Source: DAOUCV01 sp034432095
Lineage (GTDB): Bacteria > Chloroflexota > Dehalococcoidia > Dehalococcoidales > UBA2162
DNA: 12,789 bases
Direction of reading: 5' to 3'
NCBI GenBank assembly: GCA_034432095.1
Contig: DAOUCV010000010.1
Span: 1 to 12,789, forward strand
A program made the translations under genes and the position numbers. This document shows positions 6,058-12,144 of the stretch, one piece after another (within the stretch, counting starts at the first letter, position 1; every line of letters starts with the position of its first letter). The notes under the pieces were generated by a model. That model was not told where the DNA came from. It made no database searches and saw only the letters and a list, made by a program, of their open reading frames with translations.

Positions 6058-6447
6058 CTACATTAGCGAAAGCTGGGTTGATAGCTTGGCTACAGCACTA
6101 GCAGTTTCATGATGGCGCTCAAGCCACTCTCGTCGGCGCTCGTTGTTGTATTCAGTTAGCGTCATCTCAGGCTTGCGGATTATCTCAATCCTCTCCAAGC
6201 CACGCTCTTGCCATTCCCAAAGGTAGCGCCGAAAGCGTTTGGCTAGCCGTTCTATTTCCGCCTCGCTATAAGCTGTCCCACTTCCCCACTGACCCCCATA
6301 GCCAAAGGGGTTAGGATAGGGTCTAATTTGGACTTCCTCATGCCACTGGTAATACCCCTTGCTGGCTTCCCTTATGGGGGTAATGGTTAATCTGGCATAG
6401 CTGTTCTCTTTGTCCAGCTCCCATAGCTGGTCAAGTAGGTTGTGCAT
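6058..6447 (-). CDS. Hypothetical protein, 129 aa, charged helical C-terminus
   Basis: The start is set at ATG 6447 because GAGGT lies 6 nt upstream; a longer version from TTG at 6489 would translate the repeated hairpin motif and is unlikely. The protein starts MHNLLDQLWELDKENSYARL, has a Gly/Pro/Tyr-rich middle (YPNPFGYGGQWGSG, about residues 44-57) and then long charged helices with many Arg, Glu and Trp (AEIERLAKRFRRYLWEWQER). No known domain, signal or membrane segment is seen. It sits between the 97-aa and 161-aa genes on the minus strand and is likely cotranscribed with them. A copy of the hairpin motif lies directly upstream (6461-6484). Confidence 0.6.
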   Translation of the reverse strand: MHNLLDQLWELDKENSYARLTITPIREASKGYYQWHEEVQIRPYPNPFGYGGQWGSGTAYSEAEIERLAKRFRRYLWEWQERGLERIEIIRKPEMTLTEYNNERRREWLERHHETASAVAKLSTQLSLM

Positions 6448-6460
6448 GGTCTCACCTCTG

Positions 6461-6484
6461 TCTGATTTTGGGCATAGTTGCCCC
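6461..6484 (-). repeat. Intergenic hairpin motif, copy B
   Basis: On the minus strand it reads GGGGCAACTATGCCCAAAAT; GGGCA and TGCCC form a perfect 5-bp stem with the loop ACTA, followed by AAAATC. It starts 14 nt before the 129-aa gene and just after the 97-aa gene. Confidence 0.6.
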
Positions 6485-6501
6485 TTCAAATTCGGCAGTT
6501 T

Positions 6502-6795
6502 TTAGATAAGGGCTTGCTGGTTGCCGTGCCTTGGCCTTTCCCGCTTCGCCTCAATCGCCCCTTCTGGGATGGCGCTGCGAACAGCTTTGATAGCATCTTT
6601 GACACGCTCTATCCGCTCAATCTCCCAGATTAGCCGTGAGAGGCGGTCATCAATATAGCCTGGTAGATTAGCTATGGTTCTAGCGTTACTTGCCTTTGCT
6701 CTGGCTTCACTAAGAAATGCTTCGGACAGACTAATCTGGTGCTCTACTTCATCCATAGCCTCATTTACCTTTGTAGCACTCCATTTTATAGGCAT
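6502..6795 (-). CDS. Hypothetical small helical protein, 97 aa
   Basis: The product starts MPIKWSATKVNEAMDEVEHQ and is almost wholly helical and charged, with heptad-like leucines and isoleucines between about residues 10 and 75 (LSRLIWEIERIERVKDAIKA), then a basic tail (KRERPRHGNQQ). It is likely a small coiled-coil or helical-bundle protein, of unknown function. GGGGGGGTGAG lies a few bases upstream of the ATG as ribosome binding site. It is the first gene of a minus-strand group of three small unknown genes that points toward ku, and its leader carries copy C of the repeated hairpin motif. Confidence 0.6.
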   Translation of the reverse strand: MPIKWSATKVNEAMDEVEHQISLSEAFLSEARAKASNARTIANLPGYIDDRLSRLIWEIERIERVKDAIKAVRSAIPEGAIEAKRERPRHGNQQALI

Positions 6796-6812
6796 CCTTA
6801 CTCACCCCCCCT

Positions 6813-6842
6813 TCTAGCCCTGATTTTGGGCATGGGTAGCCC
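6813..6842 (-). repeat. Intergenic hairpin motif, copy C
   Basis: On the minus strand it reads AGGGCTACCCATGCCCAAAA and then TCAGGG. The flanking GGGC/GCCC pair and the A run are kept, but the loop differs from copies A and B. It lies 18 nt before the start of the 97-aa gene, in its leader. Confidence 0.5.
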
Positions 6843-6985
6843 TATAGCTTGACCGGGTCTAGCCCGCTCATCCCTCGCACTTAACCGAGGCTAGGTGCCA
6901 GAGTGAATGGGTTAGCTCTCCCTACGAACCGACCAAAAAGTAAGGGGATCGGTCTCCTCCAGGGCTTCCCGACCCCCTTTACCTG

Positions 6986-7006
6986 AGAGGGGCGGTCAGC
7001 CCCTCT
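6986..7006 (+). terminator. GC-rich hairpin with short T run
   Basis: AGAGGGG (6986-6992) pairs with CCCCTCT (7000-7006) around the 7-nt loop CGGTCAG, followed by TTCG. It resembles the hairpin at 5525-5555 in arm bases and in its TCAG loop. The 220 bp to its left (6796-6985) hold no gene beyond the leader of the 97-aa gene. Confidence 0.4.
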
Positions 7007-7054
7007 TTCGCTATTCGGTTTTGCCTAATCCTTCCTGTAGAATTTGTCCCAAAG

Positions 7055-7363
7055 CCCGGTGTCCACAAACGCTTTGAGACACAGATTAAAGCCAGCCGTG
7101 ATGCCGCTATCAGCATACCCAAGCTGGAGAGCTTTATTGAGCGCATGCAGAGCAGGATGGGCGTACTGGACTTTGAAGGCAAGCGCCAGGTGCTTGATAT
7201 GCTCAACATCACCGTATGGCTGGATGGCGAGACCATTGAAATTACCGGTGTCCTGCCTGTAGCCGATGATGTTATTGTGCACACGCCATCTTGGTTGCAT
7301 GAGCACAATACACCTAAATTCCCCTTCACTCTCCGACTGGTAGCGCAGAAGCGAGGAAGCTGA
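7055..7363 (+). pseudogene. Serine recombinase C-terminal remnant
   Basis: A frame ending at TGA 7361-7363 reads HKRFETQIKASRDAAISIPK, then a coiled-coil-like stretch (LESFIERMQSRMG), LDFEGKRQVLDMLNITVWLD, GETIEITGVLPV and a short polar tail. This is the usual end of large serine recombinases, where a coiled coil is followed by a F-x-x-KR-x-LLxxL helix and two strands. The catalytic N-terminal domain (with the active Ser) and the zinc-binding recombinase domain are absent, and the sequence to the left is a hairpin and a different gene group. It is a fossil of an integrase/recombinase of a mobile element. I can support the family but not the precise left end. Confidence 0.7.
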
Positions 7364-7506
7364 AATGGTGATCATGCTTGCATACAAGGTGTGTATACCA
7401 TGCCGGAATCATGCCCAACAGCAAGCGGGTGACTATAGCAACTTAATCAGCGGATGCTATATACAGGAGTGGAGCCGGTCACCCCCTCCGCCTCCTGGAA
7501 GCATAG

Positions 7507-7534
7507 TTGATTAGCCCGCAGGGTATGGTATACG
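7507..7534 (+). promoter_or_regulatory. Possible promoter of the ribbon-helix-helix gene
   Basis: TTGATT (7507-7512) and TATACG (7529-7534) are spaced by 16 bp. The -10-like box lies within the first of the three 13-bp repeats, so a protein bound to the repeats would compete with RNA polymerase. Confidence 0.35.
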
Positions 7535-7564
7535 GACGTGGTATACAGACATGGTAATACGGGA
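7526..7564 (+). repeat. Three 13-bp direct repeats (operator or iteron-like)
   Basis: TGGTATACGGACG (7526-7538), TGGTATACAGACA (7539-7551) and TGGTAATACGGGA (7552-7564) follow each other with no gap. The third runs into the ribosome binding site of the next gene. An inverted GTATACCA lies upstream at 7393-7400. Spacing of 13 bp is close to but not equal to one helical turn. The array is a likely binding site for the product of the next gene. Confidence 0.65.
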
Positions 7565-7571
7565 GGTATAT

Positions 7572-8237
7572 ATGACAACAGCAAGAGAAAGATACGAAGC
7601 AAAGACAAAGGTCGTTACTTTCCGGGTGGACCGGGAGCTATTTCACCAGTTAGAGGAAGTCAGGGCCAAAACTGGTCTTTCTTATGGCAACCTCGTTAAA
7701 CTGGGGGCTGGGATGGCCGATGAAGAAATAAACCGCCGATTAGCCGAGGTCAGTGGACTGGAGAGCAGGCTGGCTGAACTCAAAAAGGCGATTCGGCAAA
7801 CACAGCAGAACTTGGAATCCTATGTTGCCGAAGAAAAGAAGCGCAGGCTGGCCGAGCTTGATACGGAAATGGAGGCATTTAAGCTGTTTGACCTGGGATG
7901 GGGGTTGGATGAGGTCAGCCTCAAGCTGGGTATCAATCACGACACAGCTTACCACTACTTCCAGAACTGGGGTGAAGTCCGAAACGAGAATCAGGCCATA
8001 GAACGGGAATTTCTGAGCGAATGTCTGAGGAAACATCTTGATGTGCTCAGACAGCGCCGTTACTGGTGCCGGCTGCTGCCCGGTTACTCCAAGCAACTGG
8101 AAGGTGTGCAGGAGGAAATGAACTACTGCCAGCATCTGCTGGAGGCTCCCTCTGAGATTGATGACGATTGGAAGGCGTTTCTGCGTGCTGAGTATTCAAG
8201 GCAGGTTCAGCCAGCCAGGGAAAACCTGAAATCCTGA
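7572..8237 (+). CDS. Ribbon-helix-helix protein with coiled coil and HTH-like segment
   Basis: The 221-aa product is predicted to bind DNA. Residues about 12-46 (KVVTFRVDRELFHQLEEVRA, then KTGLSYGNLVKLG) fit a ribbon-helix-helix fold: one strand, two helices. Residues about 50-104 form a long coiled coil (INRRLAEV through RRLAELDTEME). Residues about 105-133 (LGWGLDEVSLKLGINHDTAY) read like a helix-turn-helix with a W/Y-rich end. The C-terminal 85 residues are helical and charged. ATG at 7572 is chosen because GGGAGG (7561-7566) precedes it by 5 nt; an ATG at 7551 lies inside the repeat array. A role in autoregulation, partition or element control is inferred from the upstream repeats and the nearby recombinase remnant. 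I know no exact family. Confidence 0.7.
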   Translation: MTTARERYEAKTKVVTFRVDRELFHQLEEVRAKTGLSYGNLVKLGAGMADEEINRRLAEVSGLESRLAELKKAIRQTQQNLESYVAEEKKRRLAELDTEMEAFKLFDLGWGLDEVSLKLGINHDTAYHYFQNWGEVRNENQAIEREFLSECLRKHLDVLRQRRYWCRLLPGYSKQLEGVQEEMNYCQHLLEAPSEIDDDWKAFLRAEYSRQVQPARENLKS

Positions 8238-8658
8238 CGAAGGCATCTGACGCCAGACTGTCCATCTTCCACCTTGGTCGGACGGTCATTTTATCGGTCA
8301 CACACACCAGCGGTGTCTACCGGTATATAGCCGTGGTAAATAGCCGCTGGTAAATAGCCGAATCAGTTCTCTCAACTCACCTTTTACCCCGGCCCGGGGG
8401 TTACCCCGCGGCTCTCGGAGGAAAGCTGAAGCCACTGTGCTTTGGTATGTAGCCGCCTACGCTGACGCCGCATCGCCACCGCACCCCAGCTATGCAGTTG
8501 GCTTCTGAAAACTGCACCCTCCACCTGCGCCACACCCGCACGAAACTGCACGGTTTAGCTATGCGGGCAGCCAATTCTGGGTATATTGTAGGGCTACACC
8601 CCTGGTGACCCCCCGCCGCCATACGGTGGCACCGCACCCAAACTCCTCGCTGCCATAT
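8238..8658. other. Repeat-rich intergenic stretch
   Basis: No credible gene is seen in these 420 bp. The stretch holds short degenerate tandem repeats (8320-8360, listed separately), another TGTAGCCGCC near 8449, a GC-rich block (8390-8420), and many Cys/His/Arg-rich accidental frames. It is probably non-coding. Confidence 0.5.
8320..8360 (+). repeat. Degenerate tandem repeat of about 13-14 bp, CCG-x-TGGTAAATAG type
   Basis: Successive units are CCGGTATATAG (8320-8330), CCGTGGTAAATAG (8331-8343) and CCGCTGGTAAATAG (8344-8357), then CCG. Unit length varies, as expected from slippage. A sister array lies at 8953-9003. Confidence 0.6.
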
Positions 8659-8898
8659 TTACTGCTGCCGTATGTACTTGCTGTAGCTACTTGCTGTATT
8701 TACTGGTGAAATTAGCCTGAGACGGTCTATGAATGTTAGAGGGGTATTGAAGCACGCCCTCCCAGAGCCCTTTATCGACTTAAACTTTCTGCCACATACC
8801 TTGCAGGTATACATCCTCCCGCACCCCGTGTCCACTGTCGCCACAAACCGTGCCCACAGGGGTTTCGTTCCGTGCCCACAGGGTTTTACCTTGCCCAT
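8659..8898 (-). CDS. Possible small zinc-binding protein, 79 aa
   Basis: The frame starts at ATG 8898 with AGGGG 4 nt upstream and ends at 8659. The product starts MGKVKPCGHGTKPLWARFVA, has CGRMYTCKVCGRKFKS (residues about 26-41) and ends KYIRQQ. Cys and His occur as C-x-H, C, C-x2-C and C, a pattern that could bind zinc, as in small phage zinc-ribbon proteins. It is very basic and has no signal peptide. The 5' part contains a 14-bp DNA repeat in two different frames (8848-8861, 8870-8883), which argues that some of this coding sequence is a slippage product. The frame in a repeat-rich region may be accidental, so confidence is low. Confidence 0.35.
   Translation of the reverse strand: MGKVKPCGHGTKPLWARFVATVDTGCGRMYTCKVCGRKFKSIKGSGRACFNTPLTFIDRLRLISPVNTASSYSKYIRQQ
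8848..8883 (+). repeat. 14-bp direct repeat, 22 bp apart
   Basis: CCGTGCCCACAGGG occurs at 8848-8861 and again at 8870-8883, separated by 8 bp. It lies near the 5' end of the possible zinc-binding gene on the other strand. Confidence 0.7.
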
Positions 8899-8952
8899 TT
8901 TTCCCCTAGATAGAGCTTGTGGCGCTCACAGGCCACGCCTACACTGTGAATA

Positions 8953-9003
8953 GCCGCTGTGAATAGCCCGCCTGTGGATAGCCGACACGTCCTTTTTGTA
9001 GCC
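8953..9003 (+). repeat. Second degenerate TAGCCG-type array
   Basis: Units CCGCTGTGAATAG (8953-8965), CCCGCCTGTGGATAG (8966-8980) and CCGACACGTCCTTTTTGTAG (8981-9000) follow GTGAATAG and end in CCG. They share the CCGCTG...AATAG core with the array at 8320-8360, so both derive from one repeat family. Confidence 0.55.
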
Positions 9004-9021
9004 GAATTTTGCTCTCCCAAG

Positions 9022-9075
9022 GGTAACCCTGGAGCAGAGCTGTCCAGTCTTGGCAATAGCACAGGTCGTAGCTAC
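9022..9075 (+). repeat. Direct repeat flanking the DUF5679 gene, left copy
   Basis: About 54 bp here match 9715-9769 with a handful of substitutions and one indel. The strongest shared parts are CCAGTCTTGGCA and AGCACAGGTCGTAGCTAC. AGGTCGTAGCTAC also recurs at 9092-9104. No gene is seen between this repeat and the DUF5679 promoter. Confidence 0.75.
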
Positions 9076-9273
9076 TGAGGTCGTGTCTGCGAGGTCGTAG
9101 CTACGAAGTCGTCGATGTGTAGATAGATTTCCGCATGAAGGGCTCTCTAACTATAAATACAAACAATCTACCAAACTATCTATACGAAGGAATAAGGCTG
9201 GATAGGAGTATATGGTGACCGGCGTTGCGCAAGTCATAATACCGACGGTCTGGGGTGACCGGGGACGATGACG

Positions 9274-9303
9274 TTGACGCCTGGGTTGTTACTCTGCTAT
9301 TCT
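9274..9303 (+). promoter_or_regulatory. Promoter of the DUF5679 gene
   Basis: TTGACG (9274-9279) and TATTCT (9298-9303) are spaced by 18 bp, a good sigma-70-type promoter. Transcription should start near 9310, giving a leader of about 22 nt that holds only the ribosome binding site. Confidence 0.5.
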
Positions 9304-9332
9304 GCCTTATGAATGCCATTAAAGGAGGACAC

Positions 9333-9473
9333 ATGCAAGCATATTGTGTTAAATGCCGGGCAAAGAAAGAGATGAAGGATGCCAAAAGCATTATTATGAA
9401 GAATGGTAAATCGGCTACCCAGGGTGTCTGCCCAAGCTGCGGTACAAAAATGTTTCGCATCGGCATGAGTTAA
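9333..9473 (+). CDS. DUF5679 mini zinc-ribbon protein
   Basis: The 46-aa protein starts MQAYCVKCRAKKEMKDAKSI and ends with VCPSCGTKMFRIGMS. Two C-x2-C pairs (C5/C8 and C33/C36) form a one-domain zinc ribbon with a basic middle, the complete length of DUF5679 proteins known from Chloroflexota and other bacteria. Their role is unknown; nucleic-acid or protein binding is usually assumed for such ribbons. The start is set by AAAGGAGG just upstream (AGGAGG 9323-9328); the open frame extends further up, but that part overlaps the promoter. The gene is alone on its transcript and lies between two copies of an imperfect direct repeat, which suggests that it may have moved or duplicated as a unit. Confidence 0.9.
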   Translation: MQAYCVKCRAKKEMKDAKSIIMKNGKSATQGVCPSCGTKMFRIGMS

Positions 9474-9795
9474 AAGCCCCGTCTGCTATTACCATCCCGA
9501 GAGCAGTCATGACTCAGGGTGCCTGTGGCTTTACCACCCCAGAAAATTGGTCGGCCATTTTCTATCTTTTTGAGCCACTGAAGCTAAGGTGGCTGCCTGC
9601 TGGTCTAACCACTATGCCTGAGATGGTCGGCCAGTGGGCTACCCACTGAAGCTAAACGGGTGGTTTTCGCCCATTCTTAAGACCTCAAAATCGTAGCTAT
9701 ATTCCACCCCACCCGGTCACCCTGGAGCGGAGGTTATCCAGTCTTGGCAGGAGCACAGGTCGTAGCTACGAGTGCATAGAGGCGGATAAATGAGC
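9474..9795. other. Intergenic stretch with short repeats
   Basis: No gene is seen. CCACTGAAGCTAA occurs twice (near 9576 and 9644), as does GGTCGGCCA (near 9550 and 9626). A 7-bp hairpin (AGAAAAT 9541-9547, ATTTTCT 9557-9563) followed by TTTTT at about 9567 may end transcription of the DUF5679 gene. The right copy of the flanking direct repeat lies at 9715-9769. Confidence 0.45.
9715..9769 (+). repeat. Direct repeat flanking the DUF5679 gene, right copy
   Basis: This is the partner of 9022-9075, in the same orientation and about 693 bp away. It starts GGTCACCCTGGAGCGGAGG and ends AGCACAGGTCGTAGCTAC. It ends about 25 bp before the promoter of the lipoprotein gene. Confidence 0.75.
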
Positions 9796-9824
9796 TTGTG
9801 TTATCGCAGGCTATGACTTATAAT
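9796..9824 (+). promoter_or_regulatory. Promoter of the lipoprotein gene
   Basis: A perfect TATAAT box (9819-9824) follows TTGTGT (9796-9801) with a 17-bp spacer. Transcription should start near 9831, which rules out the in-frame GTG at 9798 and supports the ATG at 9858. Confidence 0.55.
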
Positions 9825-9857
9825 CCCCGCGGATGGACTTGGACAGATGGCACGAAA

Positions 9858-11909
9858 ATGAAGTACATCGGTATTATCTTCTGTCTGCTGTTACTGCTTG
9901 CCGCAGGCTGTACACCTGCACCTCCCAACCCAGTACCTGCTTCACCATCGGCGACGGACGCGGTGCCCTCTCCCTCTCGTGTGCCAGCAACAACATCACC
10001 GCCCGTGATAACTCCACCGGCGGCACCCGAGCAATCGCCAGCTCCAACTCCTGCGTCAGAACCCACACCCACTCCGGTACCAAAGCCAGAGAGTAAGGAC
10101 ATCGGAATACAGTTTGTCTGGACGGTCGACTCAGGAATCCGTCTTGAAGATGCCAGTGTCCCCAACATCTTACGGCTGGAGGATGGCAAGTTCAGGCTGT
10201 ACTACGGCGGACCCGGCGGCATACTCTCGGCAATATCTCGGGATGGACTTAACTTCACCAAAGAGGCAGGTGTGAGGGTGTCTTCGGGCAGTGCCGGTAG
10301 CGCGGAGATGATTGTCAGTGACCCTACCCTGGTGAAACTCAAGGACGGCAGGGTTAGGATGTACTACAAGGGCGCCACCGGCGGGGGTGGTCCGGGGCAG
10401 GCCGTGCACAGCGTTTTTTCGGCAATATCTACAGATGGGCTGAGCTTTGAGAAGGAAGGCGTGAGGATTGATTCGCAGCAGACCCCCGATGGCGGCTGGG
10501 CTTCTGTGCCAGAGGTGATTTTATTGCCGGATGGTAAAGTCAGAATCTACTATGTCTCGGACGGCACCGACGTCGGACATGGTATCGTCTCTGCCATATC
10601 TGAAGATGGGCTGAACTTTACCAGAGAGGGGCCTGTGCTCCCCGGCTTCGTTGACCCGGCGGTGATAAGGCTTGCCAGCGGTGAGTATCTCATGCTGGCG
10701 GTGGCTTTTCCCATGTGCTCCAAAGGCAAGCTTACTGATGCCCAGCCTGGAATTTACAGCTTTACATCAAAGGATGGGATTAACTTCACCAATCGCCAAT
10801 CGGTGCTTCAAGGCGAAAACAACATTGACCCGGCAATCGTTGAGGTTACCAGTGGTACATATCGGGTCTATTACTGGAATGTCACGGACAAGCCTTCAGT
10901 GATAAGAAGCATAAGCGGTAAACTGGTGTCGTCTGCCGCACCAGTATCCTCCGCTGCCCCACCCAATATTGTGTCCGTCCTTGCTCCCAGGACTATCCCG
11001 GGAGCTGGTTTATGGCTATTCGCCGTTGATGACGGTAGCCCACAGCTCGCTCTTTCAGCGGAGTCTGATGGCAAGCTCCTGATGTGCCGCCTGAATGTAA
11101 CCGACCCTAGCGCCACCATCTCATGGCAGACCGTGGCCAGTCCGGCCGACACGGGAGGCTTGCCCATCGCCGACCACTGGCACATCTTTGCTCATGATTA
11201 TCACTGGCTGGTCTTCTCCGTGGCTGGAGACAGCACCAGTTACCTGCTCAAGCTGGACAAAGATTTCAAACGCCTCGCCATCGTCCCTGTTGGACATACC
11301 GACGGCCCCACCAATGACATGTTCCTGGTGGCCGAGCCTGGGGGCGTGGCGGTCGGTCATTTCGTGCCGGGCTACGGGCACACCGTCCACCACTTCGACT
11401 TACAGGCGAAGAAGACCGGGCAGGTGCGCATCGGTGGGGGTATCTACACCCATACCAATGGCTCCAGTGCCATTTTACTAGAAGACGGCTATCTTCTCTT
11501 TGCCACCGAATCCTTAAATCCCACGGCCACCAGCGCGGTGTGGGCTATCAGGTTTGACGGCTCGTGGCGCCCGGTGGAGATTAAACCCGTCTTTGATGAA
11601 GATGGTACGAATGCCGTTATGGCCACTGCCGTCCGCTTAGCCAGCGGTTATACTATTGTGCATCTCCGTGTCCGCACCGGTGTTTCCCCGCGCCAGAAGA
11701 CGTCTTCTGCACAGCCAGGCCCATTACCGGCGGATGACAGCGGCGCGCTGGTGAGGCTGTTGCTGGCTCCAGATGGCACAATGGTCAACAAAGAAGCCTT
11801 GGTTGCCAGCGGCACCAACAGAGTTCACACCACACTGGTGGGCGACTTGCTGGTGACCACTTGGGATGAGACTGGCACTGTCCGCCTGCGTGTTGACCAC
11901 ATCCAGTGA
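9858..11909 (+). CDS. Surface lipoprotein with Pro-rich linker and beta-propeller-like repeats
   Basis: The 683-aa protein begins MKYIGIIFCLLLLLAAGC, a lipoprotein signal peptide with lipobox LAAGC (lipid on C18), so it is exported and membrane-anchored. Residues 19-80 are a Pro/Ser/Thr/Ala-rich linker. Residues about 81-355 hold repeats built of a DG-(K/R)-x-R-x-YY strand pair and an S-x-DG-(L/I)-x-F motif (about 127-133, 191-197, 248-254, 304-310), with DP(A/T) before several strands. This is the pattern of five-bladed propellers related to glycoside hydrolase (GH43/GH32-like) and sialidase-like proteins. Residues 370-683 are also beta-rich, possibly a second propeller, family unknown. Binding or cleavage of glycans is possible, but no catalytic set can be assigned. 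The start follows the lipobox; no strong ribosome binding site is seen. Confidence 0.8.
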   Translation: MKYIGIIFCLLLLLAAGCTPAPPNPVPASPSATDAVPSPSRVPATTSPPVITPPAAPEQSPAPTPASEPTPTPVPKPESKDIGIQFVWTVDSGIRLEDASVPNILRLEDGKFRLYYGGPGGILSAISRDGLNFTKEAGVRVSSGSAGSAEMIVSDPTLVKLKDGRVRMYYKGATGGGGPGQAVHSVFSAISTDGLSFEKEGVRIDSQQTPDGGWASVPEVILLPDGKVRIYYVSDGTDVGHGIVSAISEDGLNFTREGPVLPGFVDPAVIRLASGEYLMLAVAFPMCSKGKLTDAQPGIYSFTSKDGINFTNRQSVLQGENNIDPAIVEVTSGTYRVYYWNVTDKPSVIRSISGKLVSSAAPVSSAAPPNIVSVLAPRTIPGAGLWLFAVDDGSPQLALSAESDGKLLMCRLNVTDPSATISWQTVASPADTGGLPIADHWHIFAHDYHWLVFSVAGDSTSYLLKLDKDFKRLAIVPVGHTDGPTNDMFLVAEPGGVAVGHFVPGYGHTVHHFDLQAKKTGQVRIGGGIYTHTNGSSAILLEDGYLLFATESLNPTATSAVWAIRFDGSWRPVEIKPVFDEDGTNAVMATAVRLASGYTIVHLRVRTGVSPRQKTSSAQPGPLPADDSGALVRLLLAPDGTMVNKEALVASGTNRVHTTLVGDLLVTTWDETGTVRLRVDHIQ

Positions 11910-11964
11910 CAAATTGCTTACCAGATGAGCAAATCGATTGAGCATATACAGGGGGAAACAAGCT

Positions 11965-12108
11965 ATGGGATTGCGAAGTTCTCTATATAAGGTGGCCAAA
12001 ATAATGGGTGACATTAACGCCGTCCAGAAGGGTAAGGTGGGTAAGAGGATAGCTAGGCGGACAGCCGGCAAGGCCACCGGCAGGACATTACGGAAGCTAA
12101 TCAAATAG
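11965..12108 (+). CDS. Small very basic protein, 47 aa
   Basis: The gene starts at ATG 11965 after an AGGGGGAAA ribosome binding site and ends at TAG 12106-12108. The product starts MGLRSSLYKVAKIMGDINAV, continues with many Lys/Arg/Gly/Ala (GKVGKRIARRTAGKATGR) and ends TLRKLIK. It has about one third Lys plus Arg and only one Asp. Similar short proteins with LYK-ARI-GDINAV and a basic tail occur, as I recall, as unannotated small genes in several bacteria. Nucleic-acid binding is plausible from the charge, but unproven. It lies 55 bp after the lipoprotein gene on the same strand and may share its transcript, although it has its own good ribosome binding site. Confidence 0.7.
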   Translation: MGLRSSLYKVAKIMGDINAVQKGKVGKRIARRTAGKATGRTLRKLIK

Positions 12109-12127
12109 AGTGTGGGAGTTTATATTT

Positions 12128-12144
12128 AGGATAGATGCTATCCT
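12128..12144. repeat. Short palindrome at the transposase 3' end
   Basis: AGGATA (12128-12133) and TATCCT (12139-12144) form a 6-bp inverted repeat around 5 nt. It covers the premature stop of the transposase (12138-12140) and lies between two convergent genes. It could be a weak terminator or a junction mark. Confidence 0.35.

Noticed and set aside
7025..7387. Minus-strand frames opposite the recombinase remnant
   Set aside because: The plus-strand frame matches a serine recombinase tail; the minus-strand frames have no such support.
8401..8637. Minus-strand frame of 78 aa rich in Arg, Cys and Trp
   Set aside because: No ribosome binding site, no family pattern, and it lies in GC-rich repeat sequence.
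8320..9003. CRISPR array
   Set aside because: Units are only 13-20 bp, vary in length, have no spacers and no cas genes nearby.
9798..9857. Upstream GTG start for the lipoprotein gene
   Set aside because: It would put 20 residues before the signal peptide and lies within the predicted promoter.
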